Shown here: positions 53,803 through 62,254 of the stretch, in pieces
Layout: the number at the start of each line of letters is the position of its first letter
How positions within the stretch are numbered: position 1 is the first letter of the stretch
Source of the DNA: Rhodobiaceae bacterium UBA4490
GTDB taxonomy: Bacteria > Pseudomonadota > Alphaproteobacteria > Parvibaculales > Parvibaculaceae
Assembly: GCA_002389665.1 (NCBI GenBank)
Contig: DGNO01000005.1
Span: 319,920 to 383,919, forward strand
Direction of reading: 5' to 3'
DNA: 64,000 nt
Program-made: the position numbers and the translations under genes
The notes under the pieces: model-generated
Seen by the model: only the letters and a program-made list of their open reading frames with translations
Told to the model about the DNA's origin: nothing
Databases searched by the model: none

Positions 53803-55053
53803 ATGAGTGTGGAGTATGGCAGGGGCGGCGCTCTCAATCCTGTAGCGCGCGATCTCGCGGTGCCGGTTGTGCCGGTCGAGGTTACGGCGCCTTGTGCCGA
53901 TATTTTCGACAGGCTTATGGAAGACCCCGCGCTCATGCATATTCCCGTGCTGCGCGGCGATGCGATTGCCGGGCTCGTCTCCCGCCAGCAATTCATGCTC
54001 ACCTATGCCAGTCTTTACGGGCGCGATATTTTCGGGCGCAAGCCCATCACCGCGCTGATGGACGCCGCGCCCATCATCGTCGAAGGCGGCCTCGATTGCG
54101 AAGAGGTGAACCGCCGCCTCCTGCAGTTCGATTTGCAGTCTTCGGACGTGCAAGGCTTCATCGTGGTGGAAGAGGGGCGTTATCTCGGCGTTGCCGCCAT
54201 TACCGGCCTTCTTGCCGTCATCGCCAATGTCATGACGCACCGTGCCGAGGAATTGGAACTGGCGCGCCAGCGCGCGGAAGCGGCGAGCAAATCCAAAACG
54301 CAGTTTCTGGCAAGCATGTCTCATGAGCTCAGAACTCCGCTCAACGCTGTGATCGGCTTTGCCGATCTCATTTGCAAAGAAACGTTCGGGCCGGTCGCTC
54401 CGGTGAAATATCTGGAATATGTCGAGGACATTCACGCCAGCGGCTCGCATCTTCTATCCATGATCAACGACATTCTCGACATGGCGAAGATCGAATCCGG
54501 CCGCTTCGGCCTGCGCGAGGATGTCTTCGATCCGGTGGATACCGCCATCGACATCGTGCGCATGTTCATGCCGGAGATGAAAGAGCGCCAATTGCAATTC
54601 CGCGTTTGCGGCATTCCGGGCGGGGACGTGCCTTATGTGCGCGCCGATGAGCGGCATATGCGCCAGATCCTGCTCAATCTTCTCTCCAATGCGGTGAAGT
54701 TCACACCCGCCGGCGGGCATATCGATCTGTGCACGCAGCGCCATGAGAACGGCGATCTTTCCCTCATCGTGCAGGACACGGGCGCAGGCATTCCCGCGCA
54801 TATGGTGGAGCGCGTTTTCGAGCCCTTCGAGCAGGTGGAATGTTCCTTCACCCGCAAGACGCCGGGCACCGGGCTCGGCCTGCCGCTTGCCCGCGCCATG
54901 ATGGAGGCCCATGACGGCACGCTGACGCTGACAAGCGAGGAGGGTAAAGGCACGCGCGTCGTGGCGCGCCTGCCTGCCGAACGGATCGTGCCGCGCAAAC
55001 CGGCGTCCCCCGCGCTTCAAAGCGGGGAGTGGCCGGGCGTTCTTAGCGCCTGA
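53803..55053 (+). CDS. Soluble sensor histidine kinase with CBS-like N-terminal domain
   Basis: 416 residues, no membrane helix or signal peptide. The first 145 residues look like a degenerate CBS pair (DRLMEDPALMHIPVLRGDAIAGLVSRQQF and ALMDAAPIIVEGGLD). A short coiled coil precedes HisKA with phospho-acceptor His174 in SMSHELRTPLN, and the HATPase domain has NLLSNAVKF, DTGAGI and GTGLGLPLA. CBS pairs usually bind adenine nucleotides, so energy sensing is a reasonable guess. No response regulator nearby. The C-terminus overlaps the convergent gene by 11 bases. Confidence 0.85.
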   Translation: MSVEYGRGGALNPVARDLAVPVVPVEVTAPCADIFDRLMEDPALMHIPVLRGDAIAGLVSRQQFMLTYASLYGRDIFGRKPITALMDAAPIIVEGGLDCEEVNRRLLQFDLQSSDVQGFIVVEEGRYLGVAAITGLLAVIANVMTHRAEELELARQRAEAASKSKTQFLASMSHELRTPLNAVIGFADLICKETFGPVAPVKYLEYVEDIHASGSHLLSMINDILDMAKIESGRFGLREDVFDPVDTAIDIVRMFMPEMKERQLQFRVCGIPGGDVPYVRADERHMRQILLNLLSNAVKFTPAGGHIDLCTQRHENGDLSLIVQDTGAGIPAHMVERVFEPFEQVECSFTRKTPGTGLGLPLARAMMEAHDGTLTLTSEEGKGTRVVARLPAERIVPRKPASPALQSGEWPGVLSA

Positions 55054-55729
55054 GAAGCCGCATCATCTCATCGTAATGATAGATGTTGACGGCTCTGTCT
55101 CCGTCACCGGTCTCGGCGGCTTTCGCCATAGCGCGCGCCACCTCGCCCGCCTTGATGGGTTTGTAAATCCGCAAAGGTCCGAGAAGGAGCGGTGAGAGCA
55201 AGGGCGCGGCAAGCTGGCCCAGCCCTTCGCCGATCCGCTCTTCTTTGCGAGCGCCGATCAAAAGGCTCGGGCGGAAAATGCGCAGGTGTTCGAAGCGCAG
55301 ATCGATGAGATGTTTTTCCGTTTGCCCTTTGCAGTGAAGATAGAAATTGGAGGAATGCGCGTCCGCGCCGACCGAGGAGACGAGATTGAAGGCCCGCGCG
55401 CCCGCGCCCTCGCAGGCTGCGGCAAAGGCGCTGTTGAAATCGCAGTCCACCCGGCGGAAGGCCTCCTGGCTGCCCGCCGTCTTGATCGTCGTGCCGAGGG
55501 CGGAAAAGCCTTCCGCGATCAGTGTTTCGAGCTGAGCCACCGCTTCGCCGATGCGGTTGAAATCCGGCAGCTCGATGGCGCGCAGTTTCGGATGCTCGAA
55601 GCCCGGCGCCTGGCGGGTGAAGGTGATCACCTGATCGAAGGCGGGCGAGGCAAGCAGCGCCTCGGTCAAAGCCCGGCCGATGAGCCCGGTGGCCCCGGCG
55701 ACGGCGGCGATTTTCGGATGGTCGCTCAT
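55043..55729 (-). CDS. NAD(P)H-binding (NmrA/HTATIP2-like) oxidoreductase
   Basis: 228 residues. The Rossmann motif VAGATGLIGRALTEALL starts near residue 10. Next come ALGTTIKTAGSQEAFRRVDCDF and FNLVSSVGADAHSSNFYLHCKGQTEKHL, which carry the YxxxK-like region in atypical SDR proteins. It is the short HTATIP2-like form, catalytic activity uncertain. It may be a nucleotide-sensing or electron-transfer accessory. Stop lies inside the convergent histidine kinase end. Confidence 0.85.
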   Translation of the reverse strand: MSDHPKIAAVAGATGLIGRALTEALLASPAFDQVITFTRQAPGFEHPKLRAIELPDFNRIGEAVAQLETLIAEGFSALGTTIKTAGSQEAFRRVDCDFNSAFAAACEGAGARAFNLVSSVGADAHSSNFYLHCKGQTEKHLIDLRFEHLRIFRPSLLIGARKEERIGEGLGQLAAPLLSPLLLGPLRIYKPIKAGEVARAMAKAAETGDGDRAVNIYHYDEMMRLLRR

Positions 55730-55775
55730 GCGTGTGGTTCCTTGCGCTTGAGCGGCAAGCCTAGCACGGATCGCA

Positions 55776-56195
55776 TTAGCAAGGATCGATGACGTTGAAG
55801 GCCTGCATCACAAGTTCGACGGCGGGTTTGTCGAGAAGGTCCGGGTGCCAGTCGGCGGCGCGGGAAATTTTCTTTTCCAAGTCTTCCATATAGCCAACGC
55901 GGGGCACCTGCGCGCATTGCACATAGTCCTTCTCGTCATGGGAATGGACTTTCTGCGTGCCGCGCCCCTTCTGCAAGGCATCGAGCGCGCCGAAATAGCC
56001 ATTGATATATTGCCGGCAATAGCGCGCCTTGCCGGTGAGCGGCGCCCCGGGACGGTGCAAGCGGTGCTCGACCGCAAGCTGGCAGGCGTCGGCAAGATCG
56101 CGCCCCGTCTCGATGCGGGCACGCGCTTCCGCCGGCACGGTCCCCATGAAGACTGCACCCAGAAGAAACAGAAGGGAGAAAGGTCTGCGGAGCAT
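55776..56195 (-). CDS. Exported Rap1a/Tai-like protein
   Basis: 139 residues with a signal peptide (RPFSLLFLLGAVFMGTVPAEA). The mature part has a four-cysteine pattern (LADACQ, ARYCRQYINGYFGAL, YVQCAQ, NVIDPC). Order and spacing recall Rap1a/Tai-type immunity proteins, which inhibit cell-wall amidases, though match is by eye. No effector or type VI secretion gene is adjacent, so it may be a housekeeping homologue. AAGGAG lies upstream. First of three small exported genes in series on this strand. Confidence 0.65.
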   Translation of the reverse strand: MLRRPFSLLFLLGAVFMGTVPAEARARIETGRDLADACQLAVEHRLHRPGAPLTGKARYCRQYINGYFGALDALQKGRGTQKVHSHDEKDYVQCAQVPRVGYMEDLEKKISRAADWHPDLLDKPAVELVMQAFNVIDPC

Positions 56196-56236
56196 TGGAA
56201 CTCCTTATCGGGCCTGTGCCCTTTTATTGCGCCCTT

Positions 56237-56506
56237 TTAAGTGTCTTCGCCGCCCGTCCAGCGTGCCCACAATTTACTGGCGCAGGTGGAGGTGTCGTAT
56301 TGGCTCGTCACAAGACGCATGGCGCGCACCGCGCTTTCCGGCGTCTCGCCGGGCTCGCTGCCGAGCGCGGCCTGCACCTCGCCGAAGGTTTCATCCGCCA
56401 TGTCCTGTGCCAGCGCCCGGCAGGGCTCCAGCGTGCCATAGCGGTAGAACATCAGCCCGGCGGCAAGCCCGGCCAGCGCAACCAGAACGATCAGCAAAAG
56501 ACGCAT
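56237..56506 (-). CDS. Small exported or membrane-anchored protein of unknown function
   Basis: 89 residues, ATG behind GGAGA. A hydrophobic N-terminal helix (LLLIVLVALAGLAAGLMFY) could be a signal anchor. The rest contains two cysteines (EPCRALA, STCASKLW) and is acidic. No recognised domain. It is the middle of three small genes on the minus strand (42 bases to either neighbour), consistent with a mini-operon. Confidence 0.6.
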   Translation of the reverse strand: MRLLLIVLVALAGLAAGLMFYRYGTLEPCRALAQDMADETFGEVQAALGSEPGETPESAVRAMRLVTSQYDTSTCASKLWARWTGGEDT

Positions 56507-56548
56507 ATGTTTCTCCAGCCTGAGAATGCCGCAAGGGCGCGCGTGAAA

Positions 56549-56890
56549 TCAGAAACGTCCCGCATCCCAGGGCTGGGCGCTGCCGCGTTCGTTGAAAAGC
56601 TCGCCATTGTCCCCGCGCGTCGCGCCGCCGCAGGTGCCGTAACCGTTCTTCCAGCCTTCGCGGTAATTTTCCTCGCGCTCGTAAAGCGCCTCGTTGCGGT
56701 GCACGGTCTTCTTCTCGAAGCCTTCGATGCGGGTATGGGCCGTGCGGCAGCCATCCGAATAGCCGAGCTTGTAAAGCGGATCGTTCAGCACTTCCGGTTC
56801 GGGCTCGGAGATGCAGCCGGCAAGAATAAGCGACAAACCGAAGGCCGCCAGAAGGCCGATGGACCGGCCGCGCCGCGTGGAAATGAACAT
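56549..56890 (-). CDS. Lipoprotein of unknown function
   Basis: 113 residues with a lipobox LAGC (GLSLILAGC) after a hydrophobic stretch, so Cys25 should be lipidated. The mature part is polar: LYKLGYSDGCRTAHTRIEGF and REENYREGWKNGYGTCGGA, with two further cysteines in a possible disulfide. GYxDGCR and WKNGYGTC recur as a short repeat pattern (G-Y-x-x-G-C / G-Y-G-x-C). No domain recognised; probably outer-membrane-anchored and periplasmic. Confidence 0.75.
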   Translation of the reverse strand: MFISTRRGRSIGLLAAFGLSLILAGCISEPEPEVLNDPLYKLGYSDGCRTAHTRIEGFEKKTVHRNEALYEREENYREGWKNGYGTCGGATRGDNGELFNERGSAQPWDAGRF

Positions 56891-57066
56891 CGAGAACCCC
56901 TTTACCGTTGATCCCGGGTCCCCCCGGACCTGGAAAAGTTGGGGCGAGCTTAACGGAATAAACCCGGCAGGCCAATTGACCTGAGGAAGAGGGGAGCCTT
57001 CCTCAGGCGTCTTTACGGGATTTTAGGGGGCGGGAGAGGAAAATCAGGGTTAACCCGCTGGAAAGG

Positions 57067-58227
57067 ATGATTTTCTTGGCCGATTCGCCCGAAAGGCCCG
57101 ACCTGCCGCAAGTTGCCGGTATCGAGTTCGATATGCCCGGCGCGGGGGACCGTGCGCTCGGCAAGGCGGCGCAGAACGGTCTGGCCTTGCTGCTCCGGCG
57201 GCTTGCCGATCTGGCGCTCATGCCGGCCGGGCGCATTCCAAAACCCGAGCGTGATCTCCTCGATCTCAGCCTTTCCCATGCCTATGGCCAGCTCGATCTC
57301 GTCACCAAGCGCCGCCTTGCCGAGCGCACGGCGCAAATGGCCGAGCCGCTGCCCCATCTCACCCGCCATCTGACGCTCGATGTGCCGCCCGTCGCCGAGC
57401 CGCTTTTGCTGGAAGGCGCGCATATGCCCGTCTCCGTATTGGTCGAAGCGGCGGCGGTTTCGGAAAAACACCGCGCGCTTCTGGCGCTGCGCGAGGAAGT
57501 GCCGCCGGAGCTTGCCGCGGCCATCTTGCGTCATGACGATGTCGAGGCGGTCTATCTTCTCCTTGCCAATCCGGGCTCCGAGCTGTGCCCCCGCTCCATG
57601 GAAAATGCGGTGCGCGCGGCCAATGGGCGCGAAAGCTGGCACCGGCCTTTGGTGCTGCGCGCCGAGCTGAGCACCTGGACGGCGAGCCTGCTTTTCTGGT
57701 GGGTGAATGCGGAGCTGCGCCGCGAGATCGTGCGCCTGCATCTGCCCGATGCGGTCATGACCCATTCGACGATCGAGGACACGCTGGGCGAGGCGGTGGA
57801 TGCTGCCGCTCTGCCACAGCTTTTGCGCTTCTTCCGCCGCCTGCCGCCGCTCGGCACAGAGGCGCAGCGCGCCGTTCTGCAAGCGGCCATGGCCGAAAGC
57901 CCGGCTGCAGGTGTCCAGGCCTTGAGCGGGCATTGCGGCTTGCGCGCCGAATTGCTCTCGCGCATCTTTGCCGATCCGGGCGGCGAACCTGCCGCCGTTC
58001 TTGCCCGCGCGTTGGGGCTGAGTTTGGAAGAAGCGGGCGCTCTGGCGCAAACGCTCGGCGGGCCGGGCAGGGAGGGCCTGCCCGAAAACGCCGCAGCGCT
58101 TTTCGAAGAACTGACGATCCCCCGCGCCACGGCCCTTCTGCAATTGTGGGATGAGGCCATGGCCGCCGATATCGCAGAGCTGCACAGCCAGGCGCTGCTC
58201 GGCACGGGCGAGGAAAGCGGCTTCTAA
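57067..58227 (+). CDS. DUF2336-domain protein
   Basis: 386 residues, helical, cytoplasmic. The segment QMAEPLPHLTRHLTLDVPPVAEPLLLEGAHM and then VSEKHRALLALREEVPPELA are typical of the alphaproteobacterial DUF2336 family, which has ARM/HEAT-like repeats. GGAAAGG abuts ATG 57067, so TTG 57076, with better spacing, may be the true start. Family function is unknown; members have been linked to surface or cell-cycle signalling in related bacteria. It is divergent from the three small exported genes and convergent with the antitoxin gene. Confidence 0.85.
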   Translation: MIFLADSPERPDLPQVAGIEFDMPGAGDRALGKAAQNGLALLLRRLADLALMPAGRIPKPERDLLDLSLSHAYGQLDLVTKRRLAERTAQMAEPLPHLTRHLTLDVPPVAEPLLLEGAHMPVSVLVEAAAVSEKHRALLALREEVPPELAAAILRHDDVEAVYLLLANPGSELCPRSMENAVRAANGRESWHRPLVLRAELSTWTASLLFWWVNAELRREIVRLHLPDAVMTHSTIEDTLGEAVDAAALPQLLRFFRRLPPLGTEAQRAVLQAAMAESPAAGVQALSGHCGLRAELLSRIFADPGGEPAAVLARALGLSLEEAGALAQTLGGPGREGLPENAAALFEELTIPRATALLQLWDEAMAADIAELHSQALLGTGEESGF

Positions 58228-58242
58228 GAAAATAGAAGAAGG

Positions 58243-59016
58243 TTATTCGGCTGCGTTCATCTGCGCGGGCGCAGGCACCGTGCGGCGCTGGGCGGCCTTG
58301 GGCGGCTGTTTGAAACTGTCGAGCGCCACAACCCTTTCCAGATCGAGCCGGGCGTTCTGCGCCGTCTCGATAATGTTGCCCTCCGCCTTTTCGATAAGCG
58401 CGCGGATTTCATCCACCCCGCGCAGCACTTCGCCGAGCCAGGGGCGCAGCTCTTCATCCTCATCCATCAATTGCTGGGCCTCACCTGCAAGGGATTCGGC
58501 GGCCTGGCGCACCGCGCCGGTGGAAAAGTCGACGGAGCCCGTCACCAGCTGCTCGATCAGGCGGATCTGCGCGCGCACCCGGTTGATGCGCTGCGCATGT
58601 TCGCGCTCGGCACGCTCGTCTTCATCCATAACCGGAGCAAGATCGTCGAGCGACACATCGAGGCAGGCGGCAATCGCCGTCATGGTGCGGAACGTGCCGT
58701 CTTTCTTGCCGGTCTCGATTTCCGAGAGATAAGCCGGGCTGATCCCGGCGGCGCGGGCAAGCTCCACGGCTTTATGGCCCCGGTGCTCGCGCCAGACGCG
58801 GACAGGGTTTTCCCCGCGGGCGATGCGGTGCACGATATGGGCGGGCACGAGATCGGCGCGGAAATTTTCCTCAAGCGCGGAGCGGGCCGCGCGCAAATCT
58901 TCGGCGTCGGCGGCAAGCTGCTTGAGGCGCTTATACTCATCGATCGGCAGCACGGCATAGGCCGGTCCGCCGTCCGGGCCCTGAATGATCTGCGGAGAGT
59001 CTTTTTTCTTTGTCAT
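58243..59016 (-). CDS. Phd-like/XRE antitoxin-type regulator with C-terminal extension
   Basis: 257 residues. Residues 12-50 (DGGPAYAVLPIDEYKRLKQL) resemble a Phd/YefM or AbrB-like antitoxin dimerisation segment. An XRE helix-turn-helix follows (about 72-130: VWREHRGHKAVELARAAGISPAYLSEIETGKKDG). The last 125 residues are acidic, helical and coiled-coil-like, longer than in usual antitoxins. It starts 19 bases after the toxin-like gene stop on the same strand, so toxin precedes antitoxin as in HigBA. Likely neutralises the toxin and represses the shared promoter. Confidence 0.78.
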   Translation of the reverse strand: MTKKKDSPQIIQGPDGGPAYAVLPIDEYKRLKQLAADAEDLRAARSALEENFRADLVPAHIVHRIARGENPVRVWREHRGHKAVELARAAGISPAYLSEIETGKKDGTFRTMTAIAACLDVSLDDLAPVMDEDERAEREHAQRINRVRAQIRLIEQLVTGSVDFSTGAVRQAAESLAGEAQQLMDEDEELRPWLGEVLRGVDEIRALIEKAEGNIIETAQNARLDLERVVALDSFKQPPKAAQRRTVPAPAQMNAAE

Positions 59017-59035
59017 TCGTCTCTTGCAATCGCCG

Positions 59036-59317
59036 TTAAGCCGCTATGCGGCCGGTAATGGCCAGAACCGTTATCTGGGGTCCGTCCTCGCGCAGGACAA
59101 GCCGCCGTCCCGCCGAAAGGGCGATGCCTTCATGGGTCTGGCCGAGCATCCGCCGTTCCTCTCGCGAGGGCAGGTCTTTCAGCACACGCATGACTTCCGA
59201 ACGGGTTTTCTCGTCGAGCCGGACCATGGTGCGGAAGGCGGAGCGGCTATATTGAATGCCGCTGCCGATAGCCATCTCGCTTTTTGCAATGCTGTTTTTG
59301 TGTCCGGTGTCCGTCAC
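59036..59317 (-). CDS. RelE/HigB-like putative toxin
   Basis: 93 residues from GTG (GGGG about 7 bases upstream); an ATG 14 codons later is an alternative. The tail GRRLVLREDGPQITVLAITGR matches the final strands of RelE-type toxins, and the core has two helices (FRTMVRLDEKTRSEVMRVLKDLP) before them. Similarity is weak and by eye. The order and 18-base spacing to the antitoxin-like regulator support a toxin-antitoxin pair. RelE members cut mRNA at the ribosome. Confidence 0.62.
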   Translation of the reverse strand: MTDTGHKNSIAKSEMAIGSGIQYSRSAFRTMVRLDEKTRSEVMRVLKDLPSREERRMLGQTHEGIALSAGRRLVLREDGPQITVLAITGRIAA

Positions 59318-59470
59318 GCGTGTCCCCGCCGCTTCGGCTGCCTCTCAAGTATCTCAGCTTATACCGTGATTCGTGAAGAAACTGCTGAGCTTGCCTTGAA
59401 GAACGCCTGGGGCGCATGATGCCCTCAAAATGGCCGCTCTTGAGGCCCATGCGATCCGGGGAGGGATGTG

Positions 59471-60388
59471 ATGAGCGAGGAACTTAGACCTATCGACAAG
59501 TTGAAAGCGCTGGTGCGCCAAAGATCGGCGGAGCGCGACGACCTGCCGCTCGAAGAGCGCCGCCGCGCGATGGACACGACGCTTGAAGTCTTCGGCGTGC
59601 CGGAAGGGGTGGAGGTCAGCGAAACCGAGCTGGCAGGCATGAAGACCGACCGGATCGTGCCCGCCGGAAAGACGCCTCAAGGCCGCTTTCTTTATTTTCA
59701 TGGCGGCGGCTATGTCCTCGGGTCTCCCCGTTCGCACCGGCATATGACGGCGCTTTTGGCGCTGAAGACTGGCCGCGAGCTTGTCGTGCCCGATTACCGC
59801 CTGGCGCCGGAATATGTTTTTCCGGCAGCGGTGGAAGACGGGCTTGCCGCCTACCGCGCGCTTTTGGACGAAGGCCATGCGCCGGGCGAGATTGTGCTGG
59901 GCGGCGATTCGGCAGGCGGCGGGCTCACCCTTGCCGTGCTCCTCAAGGCGCGGGATGAAGGCCTGCCCATGCCGGCAGCCGCCTGCCTCATCAGCCCTTG
60001 GGTAGACCTGAAGTGCAACAGCGGCGCTTATGAAAGCCGCGCCGATGCCGATCCCATGATCGACCAGTCCGGTATCGCTGACATGGCGGCGCTTTATCTG
60101 GGCGGCGCACCGGCGGGCGAGCCGCTGGCCTCACCGCTTTTCGCCGATCTGACGGGGCTTCCCCCGCTCTTTATTCAGGTGGGCGATGCCGAAGTGCTGC
60201 TCGATGATTCCCGGCTGCTGGCCGAGCGGGCGAAGGCGGCTGGCGTCGATGCTATGCTGGATGTCTGGCCGGAGATGATCCATGTCTGGCATGCCTATTA
60301 TCCGATGCTGCCGGAAGGGGCGAGGGCGCTGGACGATATCGCCGCCTATCTTGCAAAAGGATCCGGTGCCGCGCGCCTCAGCGCTTAA
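59471..60388 (+). CDS. HSL-type alpha/beta hydrolase (esterase)
   Basis: 305 residues from ATG 59471 (GGAGG 6 bases upstream). HGGG (77-80) forms the oxyanion hole, Ser147 in GGDSAGGGL is the nucleophile, and DAEVLLDDS plus MIHVWHAY provide the Asp and His, in hormone-sensitive-lipase order. The N-terminal 60 residues form a cap (LPLEERRRAMD). Likely hydrolyses short- to medium-chain acyl esters in the cytoplasm. No operon partners. Confidence 0.92.
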   Translation: MSEELRPIDKLKALVRQRSAERDDLPLEERRRAMDTTLEVFGVPEGVEVSETELAGMKTDRIVPAGKTPQGRFLYFHGGGYVLGSPRSHRHMTALLALKTGRELVVPDYRLAPEYVFPAAVEDGLAAYRALLDEGHAPGEIVLGGDSAGGGLTLAVLLKARDEGLPMPAAACLISPWVDLKCNSGAYESRADADPMIDQSGIADMAALYLGGAPAGEPLASPLFADLTGLPPLFIQVGDAEVLLDDSRLLAERAKAAGVDAMLDVWPEMIHVWHAYYPMLPEGARALDDIAAYLAKGSGAARLSA

Positions 60389-60526
60389 AGAGGTCCGGCA
60401 AGGAAAAAATTCGGCAGCGGAACACTTTGTCGCAGGCAGAAAGCCTTCCGATTGATCGGTATCAAGGACCGGTCAATCAATTGCGCGCATCTTCATCCTC
60501 AGAAGTTTGAACCTGCGAGGGATGAG

Positions 60527-61183
60527 ATGACGAACCGCAAGAAATATTCCGCACTTCCGGCCGCTCTGCTTGGCGCTGCCGCGATGACCTTTTCCGCAAT
60601 CGCCGCGCCGGCCATGGCCGCCGACGGTGAAGAAGACAGCCCCTGGCTCGTGCGCGTGCGCGGCGTGGCCGTGGTGCCGGATGAAGATGCCGATGTGAAC
60701 CCGCTGGGCGGCACGGTGGAAATCGACGAGGACTATGTCCCCGAAGTCGATATTTCCTACTTCTTCACCGACAACATCGCCGCCGAACTCATCCTGGCGA
60801 CGACCCGTCACGATGTGACGTGGAAAGGTGCGGGCAGCCTGGACCTCGGCAAAGTGAGCCTCCTGCCGCCGACCCTGACGCTGCAGTACCACTTCCTACC
60901 GAAAGAGACCTACCGTCCTTATGTGGGCGCGGGCGTCAACTACACGATCTTCTTCAATGAAGATGCGCCTGGCGGTGCCATCACCAGCGCCGACTATGAC
61001 AATGCTTTCGGTTGGGCGCTGCAGGCCGGTATGGACATCGATCTCGGCAACAAATGGGTCGCCAATATCGACGTGAAGAAGATCTTCCTGAATACCGATG
61101 TCAGCCTGAATGGCGGCGCGGTGACGGCGGATGTGGATATCGATCCCTGGCTCTTCGGCCTCGGCGTCGGCTACCGCTTCTAA
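60527..61183 (+). CDS. ompW: OmpW-family outer membrane protein
   Basis: 218 residues from ATG 60527 (GAGGGA about 6 bases upstream). The signal peptide (LPAALLGAAAMTFSAIAAPAMAAD) precedes a barrel domain: SPWLVRVRGVAVVPDEDA, EDYVPEVDISYFFTDNIAAEL, LPPTLTLQYHFLP, YRPYVGAGVNYTIFF and the C-terminal GLGVGYRF ending in Phe. This is the 8-stranded OmpW layout, a hydrophobic-molecule channel. Ends 15 bases from the convergent Rieske gene, with a hairpin at 61191-61208 that lacks a T-run. Confidence 0.93.
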   Translation: MTNRKKYSALPAALLGAAAMTFSAIAAPAMAADGEEDSPWLVRVRGVAVVPDEDADVNPLGGTVEIDEDYVPEVDISYFFTDNIAAELILATTRHDVTWKGAGSLDLGKVSLLPPTLTLQYHFLPKETYRPYVGAGVNYTIFFNEDAPGGAITSADYDNAFGWALQAGMDIDLGNKWVANIDVKKIFLNTDVSLNGGAVTADVDIDPWLFGLGVGYRF

Positions 61184-61198
61184 GACAAGAGCGCAGCC

Positions 61199-62254
61199 TT
61201 AGCTGCGCCAGCGCAAAGTCACGGGCTGGACGGGGTTTTCAAAATCCCGTCCGGCCTCTTTTGCATCTGCCCATTCTTTTTTCAGCCGGTGGTACCACTT
61301 GGCTTGAACATCCGAATCGTTGATCAGCATGAGCCGCGGTTCGAACTTCAGCCCTTCCTGCTGCAGGTTCACCATATCCCCGTCCTGTTTCAGGAAGGCG
61401 CGGATGAAACGCCGCGCCACGGGCTTGAGCAGGCTGAGCGCGGGCATGGTCCAGTAAAAGCTCTGGGTGATCTCCGTCGTGTTCTCATCGACCGGCGTTA
61501 CCGCCGTAAAGCCGACGACGCGGTGGCGGCCCGCCTGAATGTTTTCGATGCGCACGCCCGGCAGCTGGAAGGTGATTTCCGTCACCGGCGCGCCGCCCAG
61601 GATCTTATAAGCGAAGGAATTTTTGGAAGGCCGGTGCGCGACCATGGAAAAGCCTTGCGGGGCGGGGGCGAAGTCCTTCGCCTTTTCATGGATCGATGCG
61701 CCCGTGCGCCACCACCAGGAGCGGTGGACGAAGGGCCCATGCGCCGGGTCCATCAGCCCGATCACCGCATGGTCGATATGACAGGCGAAGGTCATCGCCT
61801 CGCGCAGATTGGGCGCGCGGCCTTCAAAGCCCGGCATGAGGGGCGGGGCGGTTTGCGGTTCAGCCTCCGCGCGCTCGTCGGCGGCCATATAAATCCAGAT
61901 ATTGCCCTGCACCTCGCGCACCGGATAGCGGCGCACCTTGATGCGGCCGACATCCATGTCCTGGCCCGGCACGAGAGAGGGGATTTCAAGGCACGCGCCG
62001 TCCGTGCCGAACTTCCAGCCGTGATAGGGACATTCCAGCGCCGCCTTGCCGCAGCCGCTCTTTTCCTTGGCATAAAGCTGACCGGAGGAGAGGGGCACGC
62101 CCCGGTGCGGGCAGATATCGCGCAGCGCGAAGGGGGCGCCTTCCGCGTCCCGGCCGATCACCACAGGCTCGCCGAGCAAGACTTTGTGATGCATGTCGCC
62201 TTTTTTCAGGCTTTCCCCGGGCAGCGCGAAATACCAGATATCTCTCAGGAACAT
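61199..62254 (-). CDS. Rieske 2Fe-2S aromatic-ring-hydroxylating oxygenase-type protein
   Basis: 351 residues. The Rieske cluster ligands are Cys48-Pro-His50 and Cys75-x-x-His78 (CPHRGVPL, CPYHGW), separated by 24 residues with a small charged insertion (YAKEKSGCGKA), longer than usual. The mononuclear iron site follows as Asp169-x2-His172-x4-His177 (DPAHGPFVH). Such oxygenases demethylate or hydroxylate aromatic or aliphatic substrates (VanA/PobA-like). Needs a reductase, absent from the window. A weak ribosome-binding site precedes ATG 62254. Confidence 0.9.
   Translation of the reverse strand: MFLRDIWYFALPGESLKKGDMHHKVLLGEPVVIGRDAEGAPFALRDICPHRGVPLSSGQLYAKEKSGCGKAALECPYHGWKFGTDGACLEIPSLVPGQDMDVGRIKVRRYPVREVQGNIWIYMAADERAEAEPQTAPPLMPGFEGRAPNLREAMTFACHIDHAVIGLMDPAHGPFVHRSWWWRTGASIHEKAKDFAPAPQGFSMVAHRPSKNSFAYKILGGAPVTEITFQLPGVRIENIQAGRHRVVGFTAVTPVDENTTEITQSFYWTMPALSLLKPVARRFIRAFLKQDGDMVNLQQEGLKFEPRLMLINDSDVQAKWYHRLKKEWADAKEAGRDFENPVQPVTLRWRS

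Noticed and set aside
61191..61208. Perfect hairpin (GCGCAGC/GCTGCGC) between ompW and the Rieske gene
   Set aside because: It overlaps the Rieske stop and has no T-run; may still slow polymerase but evidence is insufficient.
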